Shown in pieces: positions 34,233 through 45,910 of a stretch of 64,000 nt of DNA (its first letter is position 1; every line of letters begins with the position of its first letter). The stretch covers positions 34,810-98,809 of the forward strand of contig JADNRX010000204.1 of the NCBI GenBank assembly GCA_015501595.1. The letters are read 5' to 3'. Under the pieces are notes generated by a model. It was not told where the DNA came from and searched no databases. It saw only the letters and a program-made list of their open reading frames with translations. The stretch is from Hymenopellis radicata. Its lineage: Eukaryota > Basidiomycota > Agaricomycetes > Agaricales > Physalacriaceae. Position numbers and translations under genes: made by a program.

Positions 34233-34240
34233 AGTTCGGT
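34233..34240 (+). repeat. 8-bp target duplication, transposon copy 1, right
   Basis: AGTTCGGT, matching 27677-27684; it is also the first part of the right half of MITE copy 3. Confidence 0.9.
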
Positions 34241-34290
34241 TCGCATGCCCGCGTGACGCGTTATGCGAACATGCGGTCGAAACCGTACAG
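34241..34290 (+). mobile_element. MITE copy 3, right part
   Basis: Ends GGTCGAAACCGTACAG and is followed by TA (34291-34292), the inverted partner of the left end at 27482. It lies between the two large transposons. Confidence 0.8.
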
Positions 34291-34296
34291 TATTGG
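34289..34296 (+). repeat. 8-bp target duplication, transposon copy 2, left
   Basis: AGTATTGG, repeated at 40843-40850. It overlaps the last two bases of MITE copy 3 and its TA. Confidence 0.9.
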
Positions 34297-37200
34297 AGGA
34301 CCCGTGTTTATCCTGCCAGAGGTCAGATCAGAATTTTCGGCCTCCGGCAGGATTTGTCGGGACTTTGGACTCAAGCCCTGGTCGACAATTTGTCGGGACT
34401 CTGTATCTGACCATGGCCTCGCTCGCGCCTTGTCGGGACTTTAGTTCTGACCTTAAAATTCCCGCAAAATCACTAAAAATCGCTAAAATTTGCTACAGTC
34501 GCGGTATTTGGTACATAGATATCTACGACGACACATCATCGAGGTCTTCGAGGTCAAATATACTTATGTTCTGTTTGCCCTTCCTGCGCACTGTATTCAG
34601 ACTCGCCACGGACGTCGTGAGTGCATCTTTCTCTTGGTCCAGGGCCCGGAAAGTCGTGGCTGCAGATTTCGACAGTTCGATGCCGTCAGATGTCGTTTTG
34701 ACTGATTCGTTGATCTGGCACAGGAACGATCCATGTGGGATGTGGGCAAAACGGCATACACCCATTGCGGCGTATGCAATATGAATCTTCCTGAACACAT
34801 GGGCGAAGGAGTGTTGGAAGGTTTGCACCAACATGTAGGAGATAGCTCCTATATTGGCCGTCCTTGGAGTCCAAGCATGCTTTCCAGCTTTACCGCCAGT
34901 TTTCGTGTACAGTGTTACAACTAGTAGACAGATTAAGAATATGAAGAAATCGACACAAATCAGACATTGACACACCTTTCGCGACAAGGATTTGCTTTTC
35001 ATGTAGTATGAATGCAAATCGGCCATCCATTAACTCGTTCATTGCAGAGATGCCGCCTTCTGAGACTAGTGTTGCACAACTGAGGCTTTGCATGAACCGG
35101 CGCCGACGACGGAGTTCCTGGATTCTTGTAAGTCATACCGTTCAAAGCTACTAAAGTCAAGAAAACTCACCTCGCTAGCACGGCCAGCGGCAGCAGTCTC
35201 CGCATTAGCTGAGTTTCCGTTAATAGCTGTCGCATCCGCAGATTTCCAAACCGCCATCCTCAGTCTCTCCCTCGGTCCACCGAACACGTCGATTCAAACC
35301 CGTGCTAGAGCCGCGTGCCTCAGTTCGAAAGAACCCATATAAACAACGCGTGAGGGCTTGTTCCTTGGAAATTTCCTTGGGCTTTTACATCGGATTCCGG
35401 AATATCCTCGCGTGCCATTCGTTTGAGTTGTGCCTTTGTCAGGTTCTGTGTCCCGGTACGGTTAACCTTGTAGTTCCGTACACCAACAAGCGCATCAGTA
35501 GTCTGATTTGCCTTGCGGGTCAGGACAAGAGGCTGTAAATCAGAGGCAGTGATGTCGTTGATGGAGATACTAAGGGATCCAGTGTCAGGACATGATGGTG
35601 ATTCAATGGTCGGCGGAGGTAAAGAAGATGGTTGACTTGGAGTTGTGGGTGATGGCGACGAGTCTTCTACAGTTTCCGGAGGTGTGAAGTTGCTATCAAG
35701 CGTAGCCTGTAGACCTGTCATAAGGGAGATGATAGTATTGGGATCGCGTTGGATGGCATTCGCGATATCGGCCTGGCATGCCTTTAGCTGCTCGGGTCGC
35801 TGATATCCGGTAGACTATCACTGAGAGGCTGTCAGAATGGCGCTACTCACAGTGGATGAAAGACGTACATGATAGAAAGATTATGCATGACTAGCGCAGC
35901 TGCCGCTGATGTACAATTCTCATCTGAGACTTCTCATCATGTGTGAGGTCTGAGATCTGTTGAACGGCGTCGATGGCGGCCTGTAGCCGTTCCCGAATGG
36001 TGAGATCAGCGTTCTCCTCAGTCTGAAGCGCGGTCTCATCAAGCAAATCGACGTTGTTAGAGAGATCGACTGGGGACGGCTCTGGAGTGATATCTGGAGC
36101 GCTATTGAGAAGTTCGGGGTGGAGTCCAAGAAGAGACCAAACAGCGATATTCTCTTCAATCGCCGTAGCCATCTCCGCCGTAAGATCAGCATCCGAGGGA
36201 AACTTGGCAAGAGTCTTGTAGTCGATCGACCCATCATCAGGAAGCGAAGCTGTCTGATAGCCGGCAGCTACGCCCTTGAACCCGGCCTTGGAGAATCGAG
36301 CTCGCATCGCAGCGAGCACCGTCGCGTGAAGGTGGGGCATCATTTGAACTGCCTGCACAAGGCTGAAGTCGGGAACGATCCCCCGCATTCCAGAGAACAT
36401 GTGCTCGTTCCCGTGAGTTGAATGTTTCCAAGGAAGAAGGGAACAGATTTATCGGATTGAAGATGGTCCCGGTGGATGATGATCAGACCCAGCAGTCCGT
36501 CGATGAGAATACTGAAGATGTCGTCCGCTTGAGCAGAGATATAATAACGATGTTGAGGATATCCCTGCTTCTTCAAGAAGCGCTTCCATGTCGTGAGGAA
36601 CAGACGTGTCCGTAAAGCAATCTTGGCCCTCTGATGATGAGACATTACACGACTTTGATATGCGTCGATGAGCTCGCCGAAAATGAAGAGATATACACAG
36701 AGACCCATATTCTCGTCGGGTTTCTCTAATGCATGTTCTAGTGCGGCCGCGGAAAACAGCCGAGCAGCGGCATTATCGTCCTGTTTGTCGCTACGAACCA
36801 CATCGCGCTCGTAGAGCGGAGTATTCTTGCTCATGGCCATGTCGTAGAGTTGTTCGTAATGGACCGTGAAGTTGCCAAGAACAAGGCCACGAGCCCCCGT
36901 ACCAGCATTGTTCCGTCCAGTTTTCCTGCCATGGAGACTATCCTGCATAGTAGCAAAGACATTGTTTTGAAGGCGATGAAGGGGAATGCGAATATGCTCA
37001 TATTCAAGTAGCGGGGAGCGGATGATGTGAAATATCGGGGACCCTAGAGCTGCCAGACGTCGTTGACAGTCGCGCTCAATGGAGGCGCCATCAGATGCAT
37101 TGCTGATCAATCGGAAGCCGCGTGAGATGAGTCCACGAAATAGCTTCTCATGATGGACAAGCAGAGCTGGGGCTTTGATCTTCGAGGAGATTGGTAGAAT

Positions 37201-40200
37201 TGCGAGTGCTAGCGGAGGAATGCCTGCAATCGGGATTTGTAGAACCCATAAACGAATCTAGCATAGAATATCATTAGAGTTGACAACTCAGAACAAGCTG
37301 ATAAGCCTACCTTGGTAGCCATCTCATGCTTCTGCATCTTGATGCTGTCCAGAGTCGCGATGTCCGGAATGAGAATCTGCTGCTCGCCGGGCGTGCCCAT
37401 CAAGTACCAAGACTTTGAAGGGCCGTCGAAGATGGGTTGAAGAGCGCTGAACAGCTTCGTATCATCAACGCCGAGGCAGAAAGGAAGAGACCGTGGATAT
37501 TGGTAATCGACACAGTACTTCTCTGCATATGCAAACGTTGCATCCTTGATTCCAAGTGGAAACCGCGGGCGATGGGATATGTTATTCCTTAAAGGTTTGT
37601 TCAGTCGCATTCTGCATTAAGAGGAGTGGAAAACGTACTTGATCGAGCGCTGTGTCTCAACCTTGAAATGTAACGACATGTTGCGATGAAGCCGCGGGCT
37701 TATAGTTCGTACAAGCTCAATCCATTCACGGTAGTCCGGGGGATACTTGAAGTTCTGAAGGCCAACACCACGAAGGTCGCGCTCCTTCGCCACTACCAGC
37801 GTTTCGACAAGACCGAGAAATACTTTGTTCTCTTTGAAATGACCGTCAATGACGTGTTGAGTGAATCGAAGAAGCGGCGAAGCATGAGAGTCATTCTGGA
37901 AAGCAATAAGTACTCGAAGCAGAAGGAACCGTGAAGACATACCTCCTCAAGCAATTCCTGAAGACCCTTGTACTGCGCATATAGCTGTCCTTGAGTCTTG
38001 TTGACGAAGATTTTCGGGAGGTACTTCAACGCTTTAGAATCTCGCTCCCGTTCCTTGGATATCAGGCGTTGGAAGCTCTGATTAATCCATACGGAATGAC
38101 AATCGCTGCATATGACGCGTAGATTGTTGACTTCGCCTGCGTCTTGAACGTCAAATTTGCGTTGACAGGACATGGAGAAAACAGCCATGGCTGTGGGCGA
38201 CGTGTCGTTCCGCCAGAGTTTTCCAGCATTCCAGTCCTTGTAAACCAGAGCTTTCTGGGCGCTGGTAAGCGACGCGATGGAAGGTTTACCAAAATGTCTC
38301 TCCGCGTAGTAGTTGATATGCCGTGCCCCGCCACTATCTGCCGACGTAGATCGCAGATAATAGTCGACGCGCTCTCCGTACCCGGCACTTGTGATTCCGG
38401 GGCACGATTTTCCGAGAACGGTTGGCGGGGCAGGCTTGGGCTTGGGCTTGGGCTTGACTGGCACGATGGCAAAATTGTCGAGAGTCTGAAGACGGGGATC
38501 AGGAAGGGCCGTGGGCTTCGGCGGATTGCACTGGTCGCGTTGACGATGCTGTATGAAGCGCGTCACTTCATACGGGCCAGTCAATTGAATTGATTGCTTG
38601 CAAGTCGAACAGGTGATGGCAAGAGGTCGAGTGAGATCGGCGATCGCATCCGGATCAACATCCGGCTTTCTGACTTTCGCCATCATGTTGTCGAATTTCT
38701 TCTGCGATGGCTGGAAGTACCCGTGCTGGACAAGCAGACGCGACTTTCGAGCAGCCTTTGCCGACCTACTCAGACCGCCTTCTTCTATTTTCGCCAGCAA
38801 CCAGTCCGGAATGGGTTGTTCTGCCGCCGGCGGCACCTTGGAAACCGACTTCGTCTGTGGAGGTGCAGCTTTCCTTGCTGCTTTGTCTTTTCGATAATCG
38901 TCGGACTTTAATGGAATGCGTTCCGTTGCAGGCTTGGACTGGGATTTGAAGAATGGATGGAGCGGTTTATCGACTGAAGTCTTGGTGCGTTTGAGTGGTC
39001 CTGACTTCGCAGCCTCCTCATCTGACGCGTCTCGCAGGCGTTTCGTGGATACTTGCGCTTCTCTTAACGAAGGCTTCTCCTCGACAGGATCAACATCCAT
39101 CGCGCTGGCCTCAGGAATGGGAGGTAATGGCACGGCCACCGACTGCAAGAGACTGGTATTGCGATCCGACTCTAAATCAATCGACATCGAACATGGATCA
39201 TCGATGATATCCTGGGGTACTTGTAAGTGAAAATCGCAGATATTGATTCGTAGACTTACTTCTCGCTCTCGAAAGGCAAGCATCACGTCGCAGAATGCCC
39301 GGATACGGTGCGTTCGAGCAGATTGGCCGTCCCAAAGCGGCTCGCCGAGGATGTTATGGGCGATGGTATTCACGGCAATTATGCCACAGTTGAAGCCATC
39401 AGTTTGGATAGCGCAAGGCAAGGTTTCGGTTATTTGAACCCTGCTAACTCCTGCTCGTTTCAGGAGCCATTCTTCTAGGTGCTTGAAGAACTGCTCTGGA
39501 CGTGGACGAACGAGCGAGTCACCAAACGAAACATCCCCCGTTGCAAAGTCGATGTGGCAGGCACTCCAGTGCTCCGGTGGGCTGTATACTGGTATGTACA
39601 GATGCCGAAAGGGAGATTCTGGAGAGAACAGTTGCGCGTACTTGTCGAGCAGTACCCGCCCAGAATTTGACGAATTTTCAAAGCAACCCTCTGCAATGAA
39701 CTGACCAAAATCTGTTCCCGCGATCAACGTATCTGGTGCTGCCCCGCTCGACACTAGGCGCTTGCTCAGGATGTCGAGTAAGGTCGTAAGAACTGCGCCG
39801 TTGAGATAATTGTCGCTCAGGATAGTGCTCGCAAACTCGTAGCGCATGTCTCCCATTCCCGGCGCATATCCAAACCACCCGCCAATCGAGGATGCAAGAG
39901 TCATTGCTGTGTTGCGCAACTTCTCTTCGGCATAGTTGGATGAATCCAGCCATACGAAGGCATCTCCCCAAGCAAAGTATTCCTTGGATGACCGATGGAC
40001 CTCCTCGAAGAGCGATAAGCTCCAAAGTGGCCAGTACACGGTGGTCTGGGTGCGGGAATCACAGATCGACTGTTTCCCATCCAACCATGCTTGACCAACT
40101 TTGGAGCGGAGACGTCTAAGGGCGGGTTTGGATGGGATGAGGAGTTGAGTGAAGGCCTCCTGGGAGAGAGACATTACGGTGGGCTGGATATTGTGAAAAT

Positions 40201-40842
40201 CTAAAGATCCAGGATCATCACGACTATCGAGCGTGGAATCCCATGCAGGTAGTCGCGATGCAGAGAAGAACGATGCTGGGGACTGATGGAGTGATGGGAG
40301 CAGTGATTCGATATTAAAGGGTAATGTGAGCGTCTTCTCGAGCTCGAGATGAACGAACGGAGGGACGTCATGGAAGGTGCGACTGCATCCAATCCAGTCG
40401 GCCGCCTTCCACTCAGAATTGGGTTGTCGGAGATCATAGTCGTCGAAAATCGTGATTGCGGGACTGAGATCCATTCTCAGAGCGATGGGGAGCATAGAAC
40501 AAACAGAGCTTGGTATTTATAATTTATTGCATGCGCCTACAAACAATGGTAGTCTACAATAGCAGTCCTAGATAGGTAAGTGGCCAAAATTTGAAATAGT
40601 CATTCCCCAGTAGCCATTGTTGCATGCAGCAGGACACGGTCCACTTGAAGAACAATGGTCGGTGGCGTGTCGGGACTTTTGATCTGACCTGAAATGGCAA
40701 CTTCGAGTTTGTCAGGACTCTTGATCTGACTTTTCGGCTCAAAATCAACATTTGTCGGGACTCCTGATCAGACCTTTTGGCAAGATCTTGAAAATTTGTC
40801 GGGACTTTCGATCTGACATCTGGGAGCATAAACACGGGTCCT
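34297..40842 (-). mobile_element. Same transposon, copy 2 (6,546 bp)
   Basis: Same ends, orientation and gene as copy 1, two bases shorter. By eye it differs from copy 1 at six places, each a one-base length change in a short homopolymer: +1 T near 35244, +1 T near 35384, -1 G near 35795, -1 A near 35922, -1 G near 36440 and -1 T near 40678 (positions in copy 2). The net change of two bases equals the length difference. Its own 8-bp duplication (AGTATTGG) differs from that of copy 1, so it arrived by a separate insertion and not by tandem duplication. Confidence 0.92.
34523..40495 (-). pseudogene. Transposase gene of copy 2, frameshifted
   Basis: Counterpart of the gene in copy 1. The Ulp1 half and the first two catalytic aspartates are intact. 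One missing G near 36440 shifts the frame just before the His-Gly-Asn-Glu catalytic segment, and four further one-base indels follow (35922, 35795, 35384, 35244). As written, the third acidic residue and everything after it are lost. Because all lesions are homopolymer length changes, this could equally be a functional gene with sequencing errors. Confidence 0.75.
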
Positions 40843-40850
40843 AGTATTGG
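40843..40850 (+). repeat. 8-bp target duplication, transposon copy 2, right
   Basis: AGTATTGG, matching 34289-34296. Confidence 0.9.
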
Positions 40851-40939
40851 TCATCACATTATGTGCCTGGAGGTTGTACATCGTCCGTCTTCCGCGAGTC
40901 GTGGACTTCTTAGAGGGTGTCTATTCCATGCATTGATAT

Positions 40940-41173
40940 CTAGTCTTTGTACTCTTGCTTGCACCGAGGTGTATTTAAATTTGATTCCAGTGATCTGTAG
41001 AAGTTTTTCGATAGAGAGGCAAATATCTGAGGTGTCCCTACATACCTGAGCACATAAAGATTTACCCATTCCTCAAATCCTTCTGCTCGACTCAGAGTTG
41101 ACTCCGGTATCTTCCCAGACTTTCCCGGGATTGCTCGTATCAACTTGGCAAGCCGAGTCGAATCATGATGCAC
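40940..41173 (-). CDS. Small hypothetical protein or gene fragment
   Basis: An exon starting MHHDSTRLAKLIRAIPGKSG and ending EEWVNLYVLR joins through a GTATGT..CTACAG intron (about 50 nt) to SLESNLNTPRCKQEYKD-stop at 40940, giving about 60 residues. The splice signals and phase are good, but the sequence is short, matches no family I know, and may be the 3' end of a gene partly removed by insertions. Confidence 0.3.
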   Translation of the reverse strand: MHHDSTRLAKLIRAIPGKSGKIPESTLSRAEGFEEWVNLYVLRYVGTPQIFASLSKNFYRSLESNLNTPRCKQEYKD

Positions 41174-42319
41174 TGTTTCAAGTCTACTGGGTTGATTCGA
41201 GATGACCTAGATCAGCTCAAGTGAGCTTCGGCTGCTCTGTTGCTCCTGCTCAACTCAATTCAGAACAAACTCTCTGAGTTGTCCTGAGTCCAAACTTGGC
41301 TGTTTCCTGATGAGGGTGGTGACACTTGCAGAAAATGAAATAAGCTTTCCTTCGGTTTCCTCGTCGATTACTATTAGAGGGTAGTAGAGTACAATGCGCC
41401 ACTCATGCATTCGTGATCGTCGGCAGGCTCGTTTTGGTTGCGCGGCATCGTTGCCGGTCGGAATCAATAACCCTTTTGGGCGGTTCTCACGATCCCGGAA
41501 TGTCAACTGTCACATGCGTAGTGGCAAGTGTGACATCTGCAAGTGTCGAGTGCAAACTGGAACTTTGCACTCCGGACTATGCCTTGAAGAGTCCGAATTT
41601 ATGACGATAAATAAGGTCATACAGTATGATAGGCCACCTTTTCATCGGCAACGAAACTTCAGCCAAAACTACTCAACGGACTTTCTTGTCGAATAAGCGC
41701 GTCCGGAGAGTTCGACATAAGTTTTCCATGAACGTAATGCCCATTCCGTGGTTCATGGGTCAGTTTCATCGACGTACTGCGATTGGCGGTGCAGCGAGGA
41801 AATTCGGAGGGCAGCGCTACATATCCTACGCAGGTTGTCGTATGCTGCGTACTAGTGGTGATTCTTCTAGAAGAAGATGAGGTTTGGTTCATTAAAACTG
41901 AAACTCATGTCTACTTACGACCACACAGCTCTGAGCACCACAAGCCTGGAGTTGAGCCTCTTCTGGTCTGAGCGATGTGCCTATACGATTGCTTGGATGC
42001 GCAAATAGTCCGTGTGGAGTCTAAAGAGGGATGGGTTGGAAAGGCACTGAAGACTTGTATCAGCATTTCAGCACCCAAAGCAACAAGCGAGCGCTCACCA
42101 AACCGAAACAAGTTTATCCATCAGTGACGTTGCAGGACAGGATATGAATTCGAATTGTTGGGACGGTATTGGAATTATAGAAGAGGCACGTAGAGGATAC
42201 AACAGATTGCACGGATACAGCGATCCAACAAAAGGAAAACAAAACAGAAAGCAATTTGCAGGCATCAGGTATCATTTGACGGGGTATCGGCTTTTATCGT
42301 TAAGTTCGTTTGATCATAG
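41174..42319. other. Stretch without a supported gene
   Basis: A minus-strand frame at 41255-41506 contains YYPLIVIDEETEGKLISFSA, which looks protein-like, but no partner exon was found. Nothing else is recognisable. Confidence 0.3.
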
Positions 42320-43490
42320 CTATAGGTAGGATAAGTTTTTAGAGTCGAATTCAGAGGAAAAAACACGCATACATCGAGTCCAGCCTTCTGACTGTAGGGC
42401 ACCGCTCTCCGCTTGAGTGAGGAAAGACAACATCTTGTCTTCGTAGGGAGCAAAGCGTTCCGTGAATTCTTCACGGCTGAGGTATGATGGTGGTGATCGC
42501 GACGCGACTATGGAGCGCTCTATGCCTTCACCGATCTCCAAAAGCAGCGCGTTTCGATGAACAACATCGGCGCTGGGAATCTATAGGACGTTCAGCTCGC
42601 TATATTAATGACCACAGGGGAAGAAACATACCCGTATTTTCAGCTTGGATGACACTTCTGAAGGACGAGAAGTGGACAACTGCGGACGCGAAGAGTTTGG
42701 AGGGCTGATTTCCGCATAGTCGGTTGGCGCGGGACTTGGCAACTTGTGTTGGTTGCTCGTGTCCTGTGCACGGCGATTGGAAACCCAAAAGCGGACGGCG
42801 ATGGGGTCGACTCGGAGTAACTTGGCCCATGTATTGATGAGCACCTGTGATGCATGTGGCGTGCCAGTATACAGAGTTTCGAGATCATCAAGGACTCGTC
42901 TCGGCAAAGCGCCTATATCTTCCGCAGGCTGGTTTTGCTCTGCGTGGCGGGTCCTGTTTTGAGAGCTTTTCCTGGGTCGCGGCGCTGCCTGCGTCGATCC
43001 CTCTGGCTGGTCCTCTACCGGCGCTATCAGACCAGCAGCCTTCGCGAATAGCCAATGTACGCACTGTTTCTTCTGGCCCTTCTGTTCGTAAAAAATTTCT
43101 CCAGTTTGACAACATCATAATCCTCATTCAACTTCGACTTGGAGATTGTCAGTGTCCAGTTTCGGTGTCATCGGCAGTCAGCACCTTGATCTCTGCCACC
43201 AGTGCCACTGCCTCTTCACGAGTTGGATGCTGGCTGACATTATCGAAAAAGTCTAGCATAAAAGTCAAGATTACACCCAGAAAAACAGGGAAAAAGTCGT
43301 ACTTTTCAGAATCGCACATCCTGATTCTGATAATCGAGGTCTCTTCTCGCTTGCTGGCATGCTGGCAGCGTGTATGCGCGTAGTCAAAGCATTTCATTAG
43401 GCGACCATCGTGGCCGAGCGTGGGCAAACGATGTTGGAAGTCAGGAGAAAGGGACAGACGTTTTAGGAAATTGTCGACAGTCGGCACCAT
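42320..43490 (-). CDS. Homeodomain-like protein
   Basis: The middle exon encodes a three-helix segment: LPRRVLDDLETLY (helix 1), QVLINTWAKLLRVDP (helix 2) and IAVRFWVSNRRAQ (helix 3). The last resembles the homeodomain recognition helix, with Trp and Asn-Arg-Arg in place. The upstream exon (43149-43490) starts MVPTVDNFLKRLSLSPDF. The downstream exon (42320-42541) reads EGIERSIVASRSPPSYLSREE and ends FDSKNLSYL. Basidiomycete homeodomain proteins include the mating-type HD1/HD2 factors, but no partner HD gene or known mating-locus flanking gene is visible nearby, so I do not call it a mating-type gene. Exon joins are approximate. Confidence 0.5.
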
Positions 43491-43769
43491 CGGTATCCAG
43501 ATCGGGAAGGTTCGGGATGCACCAACTTGGATACAAAGAACAGCTGAGCGTGACTCGTCGGTTCTTTCACCATGTTCTTGTACTACATTGTACCGCGACC
43601 GGGCCCTTCAAGATTGTGGAATCTGGGTGGATTACTGATGAGACTTTAATTTCAAAGTACTTTGCAGGCTACCAGCTGGGAAAGACTATAAATCGTTCTG
43701 CTCAGTGCTTTCGACTCTGGCGTCTTTCGTATCTTTCGTATCAACCGCGAACTTGACATTCGGCAACAG

Positions 43770-44045
43770 TAGAAGGGGCTACTCGAAGCAAACGGAAGGG
43801 TTGACTCTCTCCGGTGACCCTAATGAAGCTGCTGACGCCTTCGTCGTAACCAACGCTTGGACATGGCGCAAACTGCTCTGGGCCATTCTAGGATGCCCAT
43901 TTCATAGTACTGAACAATGCGGGCTTGTATCGCCCTGGATGGCGTTCTTGTTTCGGAAACTCGTTCAGCGGACGGTCCAAGTTGGCGATGTGGTTGAGGA
44001 CTTGCTCGCGATGCTACTGTGGAGAGCTCCTGGTCAACGTCGGCG
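43770..44045 (+). repeat. Dispersed repeat R1, copy a
   Basis: Starts AGAAGGGGCTACTCGAAGCA and ends GGAGAGCTCCTGGTCAACG. The same order of blocks recurs at 54.1, 54.4 and (reverse) 56.3 kb: ACGCCTTCGTC, ATTCTAGGA, GCGGG(C/T)TTGTATCGCCCTG and GACGGTCCAAGTTG. It keeps one open frame here, unlike the other copies. Confidence 0.65.
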
Positions 44046-44808
44046 CTTCTGATGCCTAATCCTTAATGGTCTGATGCCTGGGCTTGGGCCTTGGGCCGAG
44101 TAGAATCACTGTTGGCTTGGTCTTGCGACGCAGCGGACTATAGTCGTCAAAGCTTGGGGATCGCGATGATTGGACTTATCCGCCCCATCGACATTGACCT
44201 GCCTCATGCGTTGTATGGTCTCTCCGATCTTGATCTTGGCTGGTCCCGGTCTCAGATAGTCTTCCCAGTGCACTAACAATCTCCAAGCATAGAATTCGAC
44301 TTGTTGAGAGCCGAGGTGACGATGATTGACTCCCGTTCGCTCGGTGAGGACGCGGTAATCGAATAGGTATTTGAACGCTACCCAAGTGGTCTTGCTTACG
44401 ACATGCGGTCTCCACCCAGGAGCCAGCACCACCGTAACTACCGCCATGGATTCGATGTACTGGCTGTGTTGTACGCGATAGAAGGGTACTTCGACCCGAG
44501 GACGGAAGAGTAAGTCAAACTTCTTTGCATCTTTGCAGGCTTCAATAACCAGGTTGGGCGCAGGAATGTAGCCGGCTATGGAATCGTTTGACATCTGGTA
44601 TGTGATGACGGCGTTGATTAGGTCCACGTTGAATTTAGCGGCTTTTGCGCCGCTGTCAGCTTCTTCGACGTGGTAGGCCAGGAAGGGAACCCCGCAGAGA
44701 GATAGGTGCCACAGATTAACGTTGCGTCAATCTGCCGCAAAATCGATTACGAAGCCGCGCACGTACGAAATGCACCCGACTAGGTCATCAATGACCTCGG
44801 TGATATGT

Positions 44809-44821
44809 TCTGGGGCGCCTT

Positions 44822-44825
<4 letters not shown>
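44809..44825 (+). repeat. 17-bp target duplication of the SINE, left
   Basis: TCTGGGGCGCCTTCCTT, repeated at 45035-45051. The final T overlaps the poly-T. Confidence 0.85.
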
Positions 44826-44859
<34 letters not shown>

Positions 44860-45034
44860 GTGGAGCCTATGTGCAGAGGCGGTCCGGGGACACAGTCCCT
44901 TCCAACGTGCAGGCTAGGGGGGCTCGGAAAGCGAATTTCCGGGCAGTACCGGGTAGGAATGCATTTACGCACGAACGGCTGTGCCGAACAGTGTGGGACT
45001 CAACCTTTCATCAAGGCCATACCCACTAAACCTC
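44826..45034 (-). mobile_element. SINE-like retroposon with 33-35 nt poly(A) tail
   Basis: The plus strand shows a run of T from 44824 to 44858 followed by about 175 bp of unique sequence, flanked by a 17-bp direct repeat. Read on the minus strand, the element starts GAGGTTTAGTGGGTATGGCC, has a GGTTGAGTCCC segment about 30 bases in that resembles a polymerase III B box with one base missing, and ends in poly(A). Long target duplication plus A-tail means LINE-type target-primed insertion. The tRNA-like promoter is suggestive only. Confidence 0.8.
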
Positions 45035-45051
45035 TCTGGGGCGCCTTCCTT
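45035..45051 (+). repeat. 17-bp target duplication of the SINE, right
   Basis: TCTGGGGCGCCTTCCTT, identical to 44809-44825. Confidence 0.85.
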
Positions 45052-45120
45052 CCAATCCCAGAAACTGGAGTACCATATTATCCAACCAGGTATCCGAGCA
45101 CACAACAACGAGCACGATAT

Positions 45121-45910
45121 GCAGCAAGATTCAATTCATATTGGGACTTGTAAATCTTCTCAAGGTCGCCTATCGAAAACACGTCGGGGGTAGGGACTTC
45201 ATTAGGACAATGTAGCAACTGCTTCAAGGTCTCGACGAGAGGGATCTAAAGTTCTAAATCCTGATGCCAATCCTTCGCTACGCTCTGATCCAACTGCCAC
45301 GATATCGCTCCACTACCGTGTTCGCAAGGAGCGGGGTTCGCTAACGCCCACATCCATCCTACGTCGGGTCCATGGACATCACCCACCATAGGAATCCATC
45401 CGCGCCAATGAGCCGTCGGATCCCATTTTGCTAGGTAGTAGTAGTAGTATTACACCCAGGGGTCCCCTCGAGGACTGGGTGGCCAACACAGATACATCAT
45501 GAGCAATGTGTAAAATACCCGAACCCAACAACAAGAGTCTTCGTTGTGTAGCTAATCTGAGCCCGTCGATGTGGGTACGGGTTGGCTCTGATGATCAATG
45601 GTGTGCGACACGGACGTCCCGCGGTGCCATAAAAGGGCCTAAAGAATAACTGCCAGGGCGCACCAACTTGGCAAGCAACGTGGTCGGGTACGGCGAGTGC
45701 GCCAAAAACCCAGTAGGAAAAAAGCTACCGCTTTCCCCGATTACATGCAAGGCCAAGCCTACGAATGAGGACACGTCTGCCTAGTTGGGGAATGAGGTGT
45801 CAAATGTGTCGGGTTGGCAGTGACGATGCCGACGTGTGGACTGTACCCAATATCAGCCGAGACGGTTAGTGTTGACCACGTACCTTCAAATCAAATGTTT
45901 CCTGATCTTG
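45121..45910. other. Stretch without a supported gene
   Basis: No convincing frame or RNA gene; a short TAG-repeat run lies at about 45433-45448. Confidence 0.4.

Larger units (their letters stand above)
44106..45120 (-). pseudogene. Hypothetical gene interrupted by a SINE
   Basis: The 3' part (44106 to about 44700) encodes VPFLAYHVEEADSG, AVITYQMSNDSIAGYIPAPN and FYAWRLLVHWEDYLRPGPAK. The 5' part encodes EHITEVIDDLVGCISYVRG up to the SINE at 44825. Removing the 209-bp insert and one target copy restores an in-frame continuation (WIIWYSSFWDWKEGAPEH) on the far side. The family is unknown to me. If the insertion is in an exon, as the continuous frame suggests, the gene is inactivated; if it sits in an unspotted intron, it could be tolerated. 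Confidence 0.5.

Noticed and set aside
27685..40842. Tandem segmental duplication as the origin of the twin transposons
   Set aside because: Each copy has its own, different 8-bp flanking duplication, and MITE sequence lies between them, so two insertions explain the data better.
42320..43490. Mating-type (matA) HD locus
   Set aside because: A single homeodomain-like gene without a divergent HD partner or the usual flanking genes is not enough.
44824..44858. Poly-T run as a polymerase III terminator or assembly artefact alone
   Set aside because: The flanking 17-bp perfect duplication and unique body show it is the tail of a retroposed element.
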